64,000 bases of DNA, taken from an uncultured Alphaproteobacteria bacterium. Its GTDB lineage: Bacteria > Pseudomonadota > Alphaproteobacteria > Rhodobacterales > Rhodobacteraceae. The stretch covers positions 1 through 64,000 of the forward strand of contig CACESU010000003.1 of assembly GCA_902562285.1 (NCBI GenBank), read 5' to 3'. Below the pieces are notes generated by a model. The model saw only the letters and a list, made by a program, of their open reading frames with translations. It ran no database searches and was not told the DNA's origin. Shown in pieces: positions 56,693 through 64,000 of this stretch (the stretch's first letter is position 1; the number at the start of each line of letters is the position of its first letter). The position numbers and the translations under genes are program-made.

Positions 56693-59095
56693 CTATTCAT
56701 TTTTAACAAAAATAAAATCCCCAATATCACTACCTGCGTGCACTAGACGTGCATAGATTGGACTTTGATCGGCATTGAGTTTAACTTTATGTTCGATCTT
56801 ATTGAATAACTGTTTTCCTGTTGTTGGGCTGTCTATTTTTCTAAGCTCCTGAAGAAAATAATAAGCAAAAATAGAATGACCATCTTTTCCGGAATCCGAT
56901 ACAGGTTCCAAATTACCGGAAGCCAGTACAGTTCTTCCCCTATGTTGTCTCATTTTTTCTATCCACTCCTCATCAGTAGTATCGTGCATCAGAGAAAGAT
57001 CTAAACCTCTAGTTAAAGAGCCTGCGAAACAGGAATCAGCGACAATCAGAATATGTTTAGCACCAATAGCTTTTAGTGGATCCACAATTTCCGAATTAGC
57101 TATCCAATTGGTTGTATCATAAATGTCCTTCTCTGCATCCACCGGCTGCCAATAGCCCTTATTGATTTCCTCATCTAAATAACCATGACCAGCATAATAA
57201 ATTAACAAATTGTCCTCTGGCCCTAAGTTTTTTCGATATTGATGGATGCTTTTAATTATGTCTCGACGTTTTGCATTCAAAATTAGCTTGGAATTAAAGT
57301 TGAAATGCTCTTTTAAGATGAAGCCGACCTGACGAGCATCATTTTCAGCATTTTTCAAATCATCTAATTTTTCATAATTATTATTACCTATTACTAAGGC
57401 ATGATAGCGACCATATTTATCGATATCAGTAACTTCGTCCGGTTCTGCTCTATTTTTTTCCAATGAAGCCTTTCTTTCTTCATTTATTGAAAAATCATTT
57501 TTTTCTTTGAAACATGGATCATAAATAGAGAATACTGATATATCTTTCAGTGCAAGCCCTTTTTCATTCCACTCTTCTGCCTTCTTTTCATTCTTTGGGG
57601 TACCACCCTTACCGAATTCATAAAATTCACTAAGTTCCAAGTGGGCAGGAGCAAAATTGTTGTTCGCCGCTTTTTCATAATATTGAAATGCTAGATCAAG
57701 ATCTCTTCTTACTCCTCGACCCTCTTCATATTGTTTACCTAAATCAAATAGAGACCTTGAAAAATCTTTCTGTATTTCTAAGGCTTGCTTATTCAAATCA
57801 ATAGATTTACTGGGATCACGATGCTCGTCCGGACCGTCTCGAAATATCCTCGCTAAATTATTATATGCTCTTGGGTTTTCAGCAAGGGATATAGCTTTGG
57901 AATAATATTCAATTGCTTTATTATAGTTGACAGCGGTGGCAAACCCAAATTCATAAAAACATCCTACATTATTTGCAGAATCAGAATGAAAGTCAGCCTG
58001 TTTAAGGTAATGTTTTAAAGCCTCTTCCTTATTTATCTCTACACCCACTCCTATGTCCAACCTTTTGGCCATCTCAAAAACTGAAGTATTATCACCTTGC
58101 TCAGCTGCCAATTTATACCACTTAAAAGCTTTTTCATCGTCTTTCTTTCTTTGATCGAAAGTACCTGAATAAATATCTGCCAGTAATCGCATAGCACCTC
58201 TATTTTTTGATTTTGCAGATTTTTCAGCGTTCTCTACTGCTGAATCCAAATCCGTTGATTTATTTGGCACCTGCCCACGGGTAAACATCAGGGCTATAGA
58301 ATAATATGCTTCATCACTGCCCTGCTTTGCAGAATCCAAGAATAATTGGTAGGCTTCCTTAAAATTTTTTTCGTTATAAAAAAAAAGACCAAGCATGAAT
58401 TGACCAAAACTATCACCAGTTCCTGCCGCTTGAGTAAAGAATTTCATAGCCTTGTCGGCATCTTTTTTGACACCCAAACCAAAATAGTAAATCCTGCCAA
58501 GTCTAGTCAAAGCTGGATTAATACCAACATTCTGTTTTCTCGTTCCATCGAGGGATTTTTGATATTTTCTCCTAGCCTCAACAATATTCTTCTCAGTACC
58601 TAATCCAAACTCAAGAAAATAACCCAATTTAAATAAAGCTTCCACGTTACCTTGACGGGCAGCCTTTTGATACCACTTAAGCGCCTCTTCATAACTGTGC
58701 TTGGTTCCTATTCCACCCTCATATAAGTTACCCAGTCTAACCTGAGCTTGTTCATTGCCTTGGCTTGCTGCTAGCTTAAAATATGTGTAAGCCTTTTCGT
58801 AATCCTGTTTAAGAAATTTGCCATCTAAATAAACTTGCGCAATTAAAGTTTGGGACACAGGATCACCTTGTTCTGCTCTGTCCCGATGAATTTCTAAGGG
58901 TTTTTTTTCGAGGTATTCACACTTTTCTTTTAACAGAATTGAACTATTTAAGTTTTCACTAATGCGGAGGTCGCTTGTATTGGGGTTATTAATTAAGAAT
59001 GGACAATCATTTTCTGGATCACCGAGGACAGGAGTGGTCATTAATGTCAAAACAACAACAAAAAAAAGACTACTAGTCAGAATTCTGATTCCCAT
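56693..59095 (-). CDS. Secreted Sel1-repeat protein with C-terminal caspase-like (peptidase C14) domain
   Basis: Signal peptide from M at 59095 (AGGAG upstream); many ~36-aa Sel1 repeats (AYTYFKLAASQGNEQAQVRLGNLYEGGIGTKHSYEEALKWYQKAARQGNVEALFKLGYFLEFGLGTEKN); YHALVIGNNNYEKLDDLKNAENDA, IYYAGHGYLDE, LIVADSCFAGSL catalytic His/Cys. Confidence 0.93.
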   Translation of the reverse strand: MGIRILTSSLFFVVVLTLMTTPVLGDPENDCPFLINNPNTSDLRISENLNSSILLKEKCEYLEKKPLEIHRDRAEQGDPVSQTLIAQVYLDGKFLKQDYEKAYTYFKLAASQGNEQAQVRLGNLYEGGIGTKHSYEEALKWYQKAARQGNVEALFKLGYFLEFGLGTEKNIVEARRKYQKSLDGTRKQNVGINPALTRLGRIYYFGLGVKKDADKAMKFFTQAAGTGDSFGQFMLGLFFYNEKNFKEAYQLFLDSAKQGSDEAYYSIALMFTRGQVPNKSTDLDSAVENAEKSAKSKNRGAMRLLADIYSGTFDQRKKDDEKAFKWYKLAAEQGDNTSVFEMAKRLDIGVGVEINKEEALKHYLKQADFHSDSANNVGCFYEFGFATAVNYNKAIEYYSKAISLAENPRAYNNLARIFRDGPDEHRDPSKSIDLNKQALEIQKDFSRSLFDLGKQYEEGRGVRRDLDLAFQYYEKAANNNFAPAHLELSEFYEFGKGGTPKNEKKAEEWNEKGLALKDISVFSIYDPCFKEKNDFSINEERKASLEKNRAEPDEVTDIDKYGRYHALVIGNNNYEKLDDLKNAENDARQVGFILKEHFNFNSKLILNAKRRDIIKSIHQYRKNLGPEDNLLIYYAGHGYLDEEINKGYWQPVDAEKDIYDTTNWIANSEIVDPLKAIGAKHILIVADSCFAGSLTRGLDLSLMHDTTDEEWIEKMRQHRGRTVLASGNLEPVSDSGKDGHSIFAYYFLQELRKIDSPTTGKQLFNKIEHKVKLNADQSPIYARLVHAGSDIGDFIFVKNE

Positions 59096-59429
59096 CACAG
59101 CACTCCTAAAGTCAACAAATCTATTCAAACATGAACATCGTTTTAGCACCAAGATCAATCAAATTTATTCGAAAAAAATCCTGAAGTCAAAAACCAAAAT
59201 CATATGCCAACTTTTATTTAAATATATATTAGATCGTTCAAGTAACCCATAGGCATTTTTCCCTTGCGCATCAAAATACATATTTCCTATATTAAATACC
59301 AAAATCACAAGATTATTGCATAACGATTGTTTTTATGAATAATTTACTTTTAGTTTCATTGTTTGAGAAAAATGAATTACCAGATTAAACATTTTATACG
59401 TAAAACCTTTAAGGGATTTCATATCACTG

Positions 59430-60839
59430 ATGGATATCATACCCTTTAAAACCTTTTCACTTGGCGAAAGGATGCTGGTGACAAACGATGCTGGCAACTT
59501 CTTTTTTGGATCTAGTGAAATAGTTCAAAGACTAAAAGAAAATTCCATTGAACCATTTTTTGAAAGATTTCTCTTTAAGAAAAACTTTGCCTTTAATAAT
59601 AAGAATAGCCTCGAGTATTCCTCCTATGCATTTAACTCTGCCCTTAGAAGATTAACCCCCAATAAATTAAAATATATACTTGTGATCCCAACATTACGAT
59701 GTGACTTGAGTTGCACTTATTGTCAAGTATCTAGAGCTAGCATTAAGGCAAAAAGCTTTGACTGGTGTGATGAAACAGTCGATCGGTTCATTGATTTCGT
59801 AAATGAATATGCAGATACAGAATTAAAGATAGAATTCCAGGGAGGGGAACCTACCTTACGACTCGATTTAATAAAAAAGATTGTCGATGAGGTTTCAAAA
59901 ATTCGACCCTCCTCAACATTCATAATTTGTACCAATCTTCAAAATTATTCTAAAGAATTAAAAAATATTTTGCACAATAAAAATGTCCAGATCAGCACTT
60001 CATTAGACGGTAGCAAGAAACTCCATACCCAAAATAGAACAAAGAAAATGACTTCAACTGAAAAATTCTTCACCAATTTGAGAGAAGTAATTAAAGATAT
60101 TGGCCATCATCGAGTAAGTGCGCTACCAACCATTTCTGATTTTGATCAAATAATGGATGTCATTAAAACATACCACTCAATGGGATTGAATGAGGTTTTC
60201 TTAAGGCCGGTTAATTATCAAGGTTTTGCACGGAAAAAGCATAAGGAAAGTAAGAATGACGTCGAAAAATGGATTAAGGCTTATTGTAAAGCTATAGATT
60301 ACATAATTGAACATAATGAGACTGAAGATCAAAAGATCATTGAGACAAATTTAGCTATACACCTGAGAAGAATATTTCATCCTGGTCAAAATGGTTATGT
60401 CGATTTACGATCTCCAAATCCAGTCGCCCAAGATTACTTGGTTATCAACTATGATGGGTCATTCTATCCTACTGATGAAGCACGGATGCTCACGCGCATT
60501 GGTTTGATTGATTTACGGATAGGCTCAATTAAAGATGGGATGGATCTAGAAAAGATAAATTCTTTAAATCAGGCACAAGATAATAAAAATGATAAAGCCT
60601 GCAAAAATTGTGCCTTACAACCTTTTTGTGGTGTAGACATTATTGACAAAATAAGTAGATATCAAACGGTTGATTATCCTACAGAAAAAACCTATTTCTG
60701 TCAGTTTCACATGGCAGTTTTCACAAAAATATTTGATTTGTTTTCAAAAGGTGACATCAGATTCCTAAAGACAGCATCCCTGCATCTTGGAGGAACCTAT
60801 GCACTTAGTCCAGCATTAGCAGGCTTTAATTGTGATTGA
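59430..60839 (+). CDS. hxsB: His-Xaa-Ser system radical SAM maturase HxsB
   Basis: Radical SAM CDLSCTYC (59700-59723), EFQGGEPTLR, C-terminal CKNCALQPFCGVD...FC auxiliary-cluster-like Cys; paired with hxsC/hxsA. Confidence 0.88.
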   Translation: MDIIPFKTFSLGERMLVTNDAGNFFFGSSEIVQRLKENSIEPFFERFLFKKNFAFNNKNSLEYSSYAFNSALRRLTPNKLKYILVIPTLRCDLSCTYCQVSRASIKAKSFDWCDETVDRFIDFVNEYADTELKIEFQGGEPTLRLDLIKKIVDEVSKIRPSSTFIICTNLQNYSKELKNILHNKNVQISTSLDGSKKLHTQNRTKKMTSTEKFFTNLREVIKDIGHHRVSALPTISDFDQIMDVIKTYHSMGLNEVFLRPVNYQGFARKKHKESKNDVEKWIKAYCKAIDYIIEHNETEDQKIIETNLAIHLRRIFHPGQNGYVDLRSPNPVAQDYLVINYDGSFYPTDEARMLTRIGLIDLRIGSIKDGMDLEKINSLNQAQDNKNDKACKNCALQPFCGVDIIDKISRYQTVDYPTEKTYFCQFHMAVFTKIFDLFSKGDIRFLKTASLHLGGTYALSPALAGFNCD

Positions 60840-61938
60840 TCTAAATATAAACTTGGATCTCCTAGAAGGAGCATCTTCCCCGATTGTAGTAAAATTAGCT
60901 GATCTTACCAAAGGCTGCAAAAAAAAACCTGACATGGTTAAAGTTAGATGCAGCCCGAACCGATCCATTTTTGGAAATTGGTGCTCCGGAGAGGAAGAAG
61001 TTAGTATTGGCTTCTCTCCAAAATTTAATATTGAAGAAGGCGAAATTTGGTTGATTTTCCCTGCGGAAAATAAAGCAAAAAGATTTTTTCGACCCTCATC
61101 AAATTCTAACACCCTATTATTTACTGAACGGTGTGATCAAAAGTGTATTATGTGCTCCCAACCTCCAAAGAATAAAGATTACCTTTATTGGGACCTTTAC
61201 TTCTCAGCTTTGAAAGAACTACCAAACAAGACTTTCTTCGGAATATCCGGCGGTGAACCCTTACTAGAAAAAGAACAACTTTTTGAACTTCTCAGAAAGG
61301 TCATTTCAATTCGGCCAGATCTCAAATTCCATATTCTAACTAATGCCCAGCATTTTAGCTCTGATGACATTTCAGAGCTGACCTCACTAAATAAAAATAT
61401 ATTGTGGGGGATACCACTTTATTCTACGAACGATGCAATACATGATAAAATAGTTGGCAAGAAAGGAGCTTTTGAAAATCTTCTTGGAAGCATGACCGTC
61501 CTCTATCAATCAGGGGCACAAATCGAATTAAGAACAGTACTGCTACAACAGAATGTCGGATACCTCAGTCATATTGTAAATTTTATTGCAGATAAAATGC
61601 CTTGGATTTCCTATTGGGCACTTATGCAACTTGAACCAATTGGATTTGCAAGAATTGAATTTTTAGAAAAATTTTACGATCACTCACAGAATTTTGAACT
61701 AGTTAAATTAGCTTTGGACTCTGCCAAAATCAGGGGAGTAACGACAAAGCTTTATAATTTCCCTTCTTGCACAGTCAACAAACCCTATCGAGAATTGTCC
61801 AATAAATCTATTTCCGATTGGAAAAATAAATTCCTTGACATATGTTCTGGATGTAAAGAAAAACAACATTGCTCTGGATTTTTTGAATGGTATAATCATA
61901 CTATTGGATATCAGAACTTGGGAACAAAATACCTATGA
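60832..61938 (+). CDS. hxsC: His-Xaa-Ser system radical SAM maturase HxsC
   Basis: CDQKCIMCSQPP radical SAM motif, FFGISGGEPLLEKE, C-terminal CSGCKEKQHCSGFF; overlaps hxsB by 8 nt. Confidence 0.88.
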   Translation: MIDLNINLDLLEGASSPIVVKLADLTKGCKKKPDMVKVRCSPNRSIFGNWCSGEEEVSIGFSPKFNIEEGEIWLIFPAENKAKRFFRPSSNSNTLLFTERCDQKCIMCSQPPKNKDYLYWDLYFSALKELPNKTFFGISGGEPLLEKEQLFELLRKVISIRPDLKFHILTNAQHFSSDDISELTSLNKNILWGIPLYSTNDAIHDKIVGKKGAFENLLGSMTVLYQSGAQIELRTVLLQQNVGYLSHIVNFIADKMPWISYWALMQLEPIGFARIEFLEKFYDHSQNFELVKLALDSAKIRGVTTKLYNFPSCTVNKPYRELSNKSISDWKNKFLDICSGCKEKQHCSGFFEWYNHTIGYQNLGTKYL

Positions 61939-62441
61939 AGTTTTTCTTAATACCTTCACTTTTTGCTGCTGGATTGGGATCAAATATAGACAATGCAGAA
62001 AATACAGTAAAAGAAAATAAAGCAATAGAAAATCCAGATGAACAGGCATCAATTTTAAATTATCGGCTCCCTTTTGTTCTGGCTGGCCATTCATCGCACT
62101 CTAGTCATGCAAGTCACGGGAGTCATGGAAGTCATCGTAGCAGCAGTACTGGAAGCAACCCTTCATACTCCAGCCCTAGCCCCTCAACTCCTGGCAATTC
62201 AACAACTCCTGAAGGCATTCTACCAAAAATTAAACCCAATTCTGCAGATTATTCAGCCCTAGTCTTAGAAATTCAAACTTGCCTCCAAATTTTTAACTAT
62301 TACTTTGGTCCTTTAGATGGAATTTTGGGATCAAAAACTAAGCAAGCTATTGCAGAAGCACAAAAACAAAATAACATGACCGTGACTGGGACATTGGACA
62401 TGGAATTTATAAAACGATGCCGCGTTTCATTAAAAAATTGA
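61935..62441 (+). CDS. hxsA: His-Xaa-Ser repeat protein HxsA with peptidoglycan-binding-like C-terminus
   Basis: HSSHSSHASHGSHGSHRS repeat, then LEIQTCLQIFNYYFGPLDGILGSKTKQAIAEAQKQNNMTVTGTLD; ATGA overlap with hxsC. Confidence 0.9.
   Translation: MKFFLIPSLFAAGLGSNIDNAENTVKENKAIENPDEQASILNYRLPFVLAGHSSHSSHASHGSHGSHRSSSTGSNPSYSSPSPSTPGNSTTPEGILPKIKPNSADYSALVLEIQTCLQIFNYYFGPLDGILGSKTKQAIAEAQKQNNMTVTGTLDMEFIKRCRVSLKN
62088..62141 (+). repeat. Six tandem 9-nt units encoding H-x-S
   Basis: cat tca tcg / cac tct agt / cat gca agt / cac ggg agt / cat gga agt / cat cgt agc. Confidence 0.95.
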
Positions 62442-62463
62442 TAGCGATTGGTGGCTAGTTTAA

Positions 62464-62880
62464 ATGTTTAAATTACTACCTGCGAAAAAACTACCAAAAA
62501 TAAACCAAATTCTGCTCTTCATTTTCGTTGCGATAGTGTTTTTTGTTATTGGCGCTTCTTGGAAGCTTCCATACCAATATACCTTGATGCAACTTTATCA
62601 AAAGAGTTACGCAGAACTCGTATTCAAGTGCGACAATGTTATGAAAGAGCACTACATTTCAAAAGCTAAATTAATGAACCAAGGTAACGAACAAAACTTA
62701 AAGGAATTATGGTCAAGTGAATTGGGCTTAGTTGAATGTCATCGTTATGACAAATTAAGAAAAAAATTGGTATGGTACGGCTTAACCGAAAATGAATTAG
62801 CAATGATGGGGTTAAAGGCCATTGAAATAAACAAGGCTGATTTGCGAAAAATAGTGGTGACACATGAAATTAACGATTAG
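62464..62880 (+). CDS. Small single-TM Hxs-associated protein (TIGR03982-like)
   Basis: N-terminal TM QILLFIFVAIVFFVIGASW followed by a 100-aa soluble domain; operon position between hxsA and the di-heme gene. Confidence 0.65.
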   Translation: MFKLLPAKKLPKINQILLFIFVAIVFFVIGASWKLPYQYTLMQLYQKSYAELVFKCDNVMKEHYISKAKLMNQGNEQNLKELWSSELGLVECHRYDKLRKKLVWYGLTENELAMMGLKAIEINKADLRKIVVTHEIND

Positions 62881-64000
62881 CTTTCTCCTCTTTTTTCTTT
62901 CCTTCAACAGTTTTCTGCTAGGCTCAGCTCTTGAAGAATCCTTACTACGTGAAGCAGCGGAAAAAGATGGCTACTTACCCGCCGAGAAGGTAAATTTGCC
63001 ATTTGATTCGACCAAAAGTGCCATCGGCAAGAAACTTTTTGAATCAAGTACTTTAAGTTTCAATAGTGACATGAATTGTCAGACTTGCCATTTACCACAA
63101 TTTTCTTCAGGAGATGGATTGTCAAATGCCATAGGAACGGACGGAGCAGGTCACGGTTTGAAAAGGCTTATGTCGGGCGGACAGATAGTCCCCAGAAACA
63201 CATTACCCCTATGGGGAAGGGGAGGCCTGGGTTTCAAGACTTTTTTTTGGGATGGCAAGGTGGAAAAAATTTCTGAGAAGATTCTAAGCCAGTTTGGAGA
63301 AAACCCACCAAGTAGTGATCCATTAATAACAGCGGTTCATTTGCCGTTCGTAGAAATTCGTGAAATGATTAGGAATGATGTGGAGATAGATGAAGAATAT
63401 AAGACTGAGAGCCTTGAAAGTGCTTTCACCATTCTAGATGATCTCGTCAAACGAATAAGTAAGAGCTCCCTTGGATTAGAGTTAGCCAAGGCCTACAACA
63501 AAAGAATTGAAGATCTTCAGTTCCTCGATATTGCAAATTCAATTAGCCACCACATAAGAGACGCGTTCAGTCTAAAACAGAGCAAATTTTCCCTCTTTTT
63601 TACAAAAAAGAGTAATTTAACTGATGATGAACTTGAAGGAGGGTTAATTTTTTATGGAAAAGGGAAATGCTCAAACTGTCATTCCGGATCACATTTCAGT
63701 GATTTCAAATTTCACAACATAGTACTTCCTCAATTTGGATTTGGGAAAAATGGATTTGGGATTGATTATGGAAGATTTAATGTTACCAAAGATTACAATG
63801 ATCTTTATAAATTTAGAACACCACCTTTAGCAAACGTTAAGAAAACAGGCCCATACGGGCATTCAGGTTCGATGAAAACATTAAATGATGTTATTGCCGG
63901 ACACTTTGATCCGTTGAGATTTTTTAACACACAGAAACTTGATCCTATAAGAAGAAGAGAATTATTTAACAGAATACAGATGACAGCAAACCAACCAAAC
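62864..64000 (+). CDS. MauG-like / di-heme cytochrome c peroxidase family protein (partial, runs off the window)
   Basis: My translation from ATG 62864 is open for 379 codons; signal peptide MKLTISFLLFFLSFNSFLLGSA; heme motifs CQTCH (63077-63091) and CSNCH (63668-63682); KFRTPPLANVKKTGPYGHSGSMKTLNDVI. Confidence 0.92.
   Translation, partial: MKLTISFLLFFLSFNSFLLGSALEESLLREAAEKDGYLPAEKVNLPFDSTKSAIGKKLFESSTLSFNSDMNCQTCHLPQFSSGDGLSNAIGTDGAGHGLKRLMSGGQIVPRNTLPLWGRGGLGFKTFFWDGKVEKISEKILSQFGENPPSSDPLITAVHLPFVEIREMIRNDVEIDEEYKTESLESAFTILDDLVKRISKSSLGLELAKAYNKRIEDLQFLDIANSISHHIRDAFSLKQSKFSLFFTKKSNLTDDELEGGLIFYGKGKCSNCHSGSHFSDFKFHNIVLPQFGFGKNGFGIDYGRFNVTKDYNDLYKFRTPPLANVKKTGPYGHSGSMKTLNDVIAGHFDPLRFFNTQKLDPIRRRELFNRIQMTANQPN

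Larger units (their letters stand above)
55564..64000. mobile_element. Integrative element / genomic island inserted at tRNA-Phe; right end outside the window
   Basis: tRNA 3' remnant adjacent to tyrosine integrase, then accessory cargo. Confidence 0.65.

Noticed and set aside
61835-62020. 61-aa + strand ORF across the hxsC/hxsA junction
   Set aside because: Alternative frame; lies over well-supported coding sequence in hxsC and hxsA. Not a credible HxsD.
62088-62141. Tandem 9-nt repeat considered as a microsatellite or CRISPR-like element
   Set aside because: It is in frame inside hxsA and encodes the H-x-S motif; no spacer-repeat structure. No CRISPR array seen anywhere in the window.
62074-62262. 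62-aa + strand ORF overlapping hxsA
   Set aside because: Alternative frame of the HxS repeat; shadow ORF.

Overview
The window is a low-GC, probably marine alphaproteobacterial chromosome segment (lineage inferred from gene content, not tested). Positions 1 to about 51.4 kb are densely packed housekeeping and metabolic genes: dnaB (partial), alr, mlaE/mlaF, cvpA-like, der, bamB, an RND efflux pair, an Atm1-like ABC exporter, sodB, secDF-yajC, an amino-acid ABC transporter, ung, xdhC/mocA-like genes and a small sugar-nucleotide cluster. One 1770-aa repetitive protein sits at 26.0-31.3 kb. A malyl-CoA lyase / malate-CoA ligase module (mclA, mtkA, mtkB) occupies 51.5-55.0 kb. At about 55.56 kb there is a 3' tRNA-Phe(GAA) remnant directly beside a tyrosine recombinase, which marks the likely edge of an integrative element running off the right end of the window. 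Its visible cargo is a secreted Sel1-repeat/caspase-like protein, divergent from a compact operon that I read as a His-Xaa-Ser (Hxs) peptide-modification system: hxsB and hxsC radical SAM enzymes, hxsA with six H-x-S repeats, a small single-TM protein, and a MauG-like di-heme protein cut off by the window edge and absent from the supplied ORF track. This operon is the most interesting system present. Other notable items are an apparent single-base frameshift in an A7 run of mlaF, a transporter gene with no canonical start for its first TM helix, and paired GTCACAA-N4-GTCACAA boxes on both sides of the tRNA remnant. All family assignments come from reading motifs; no database search was run.
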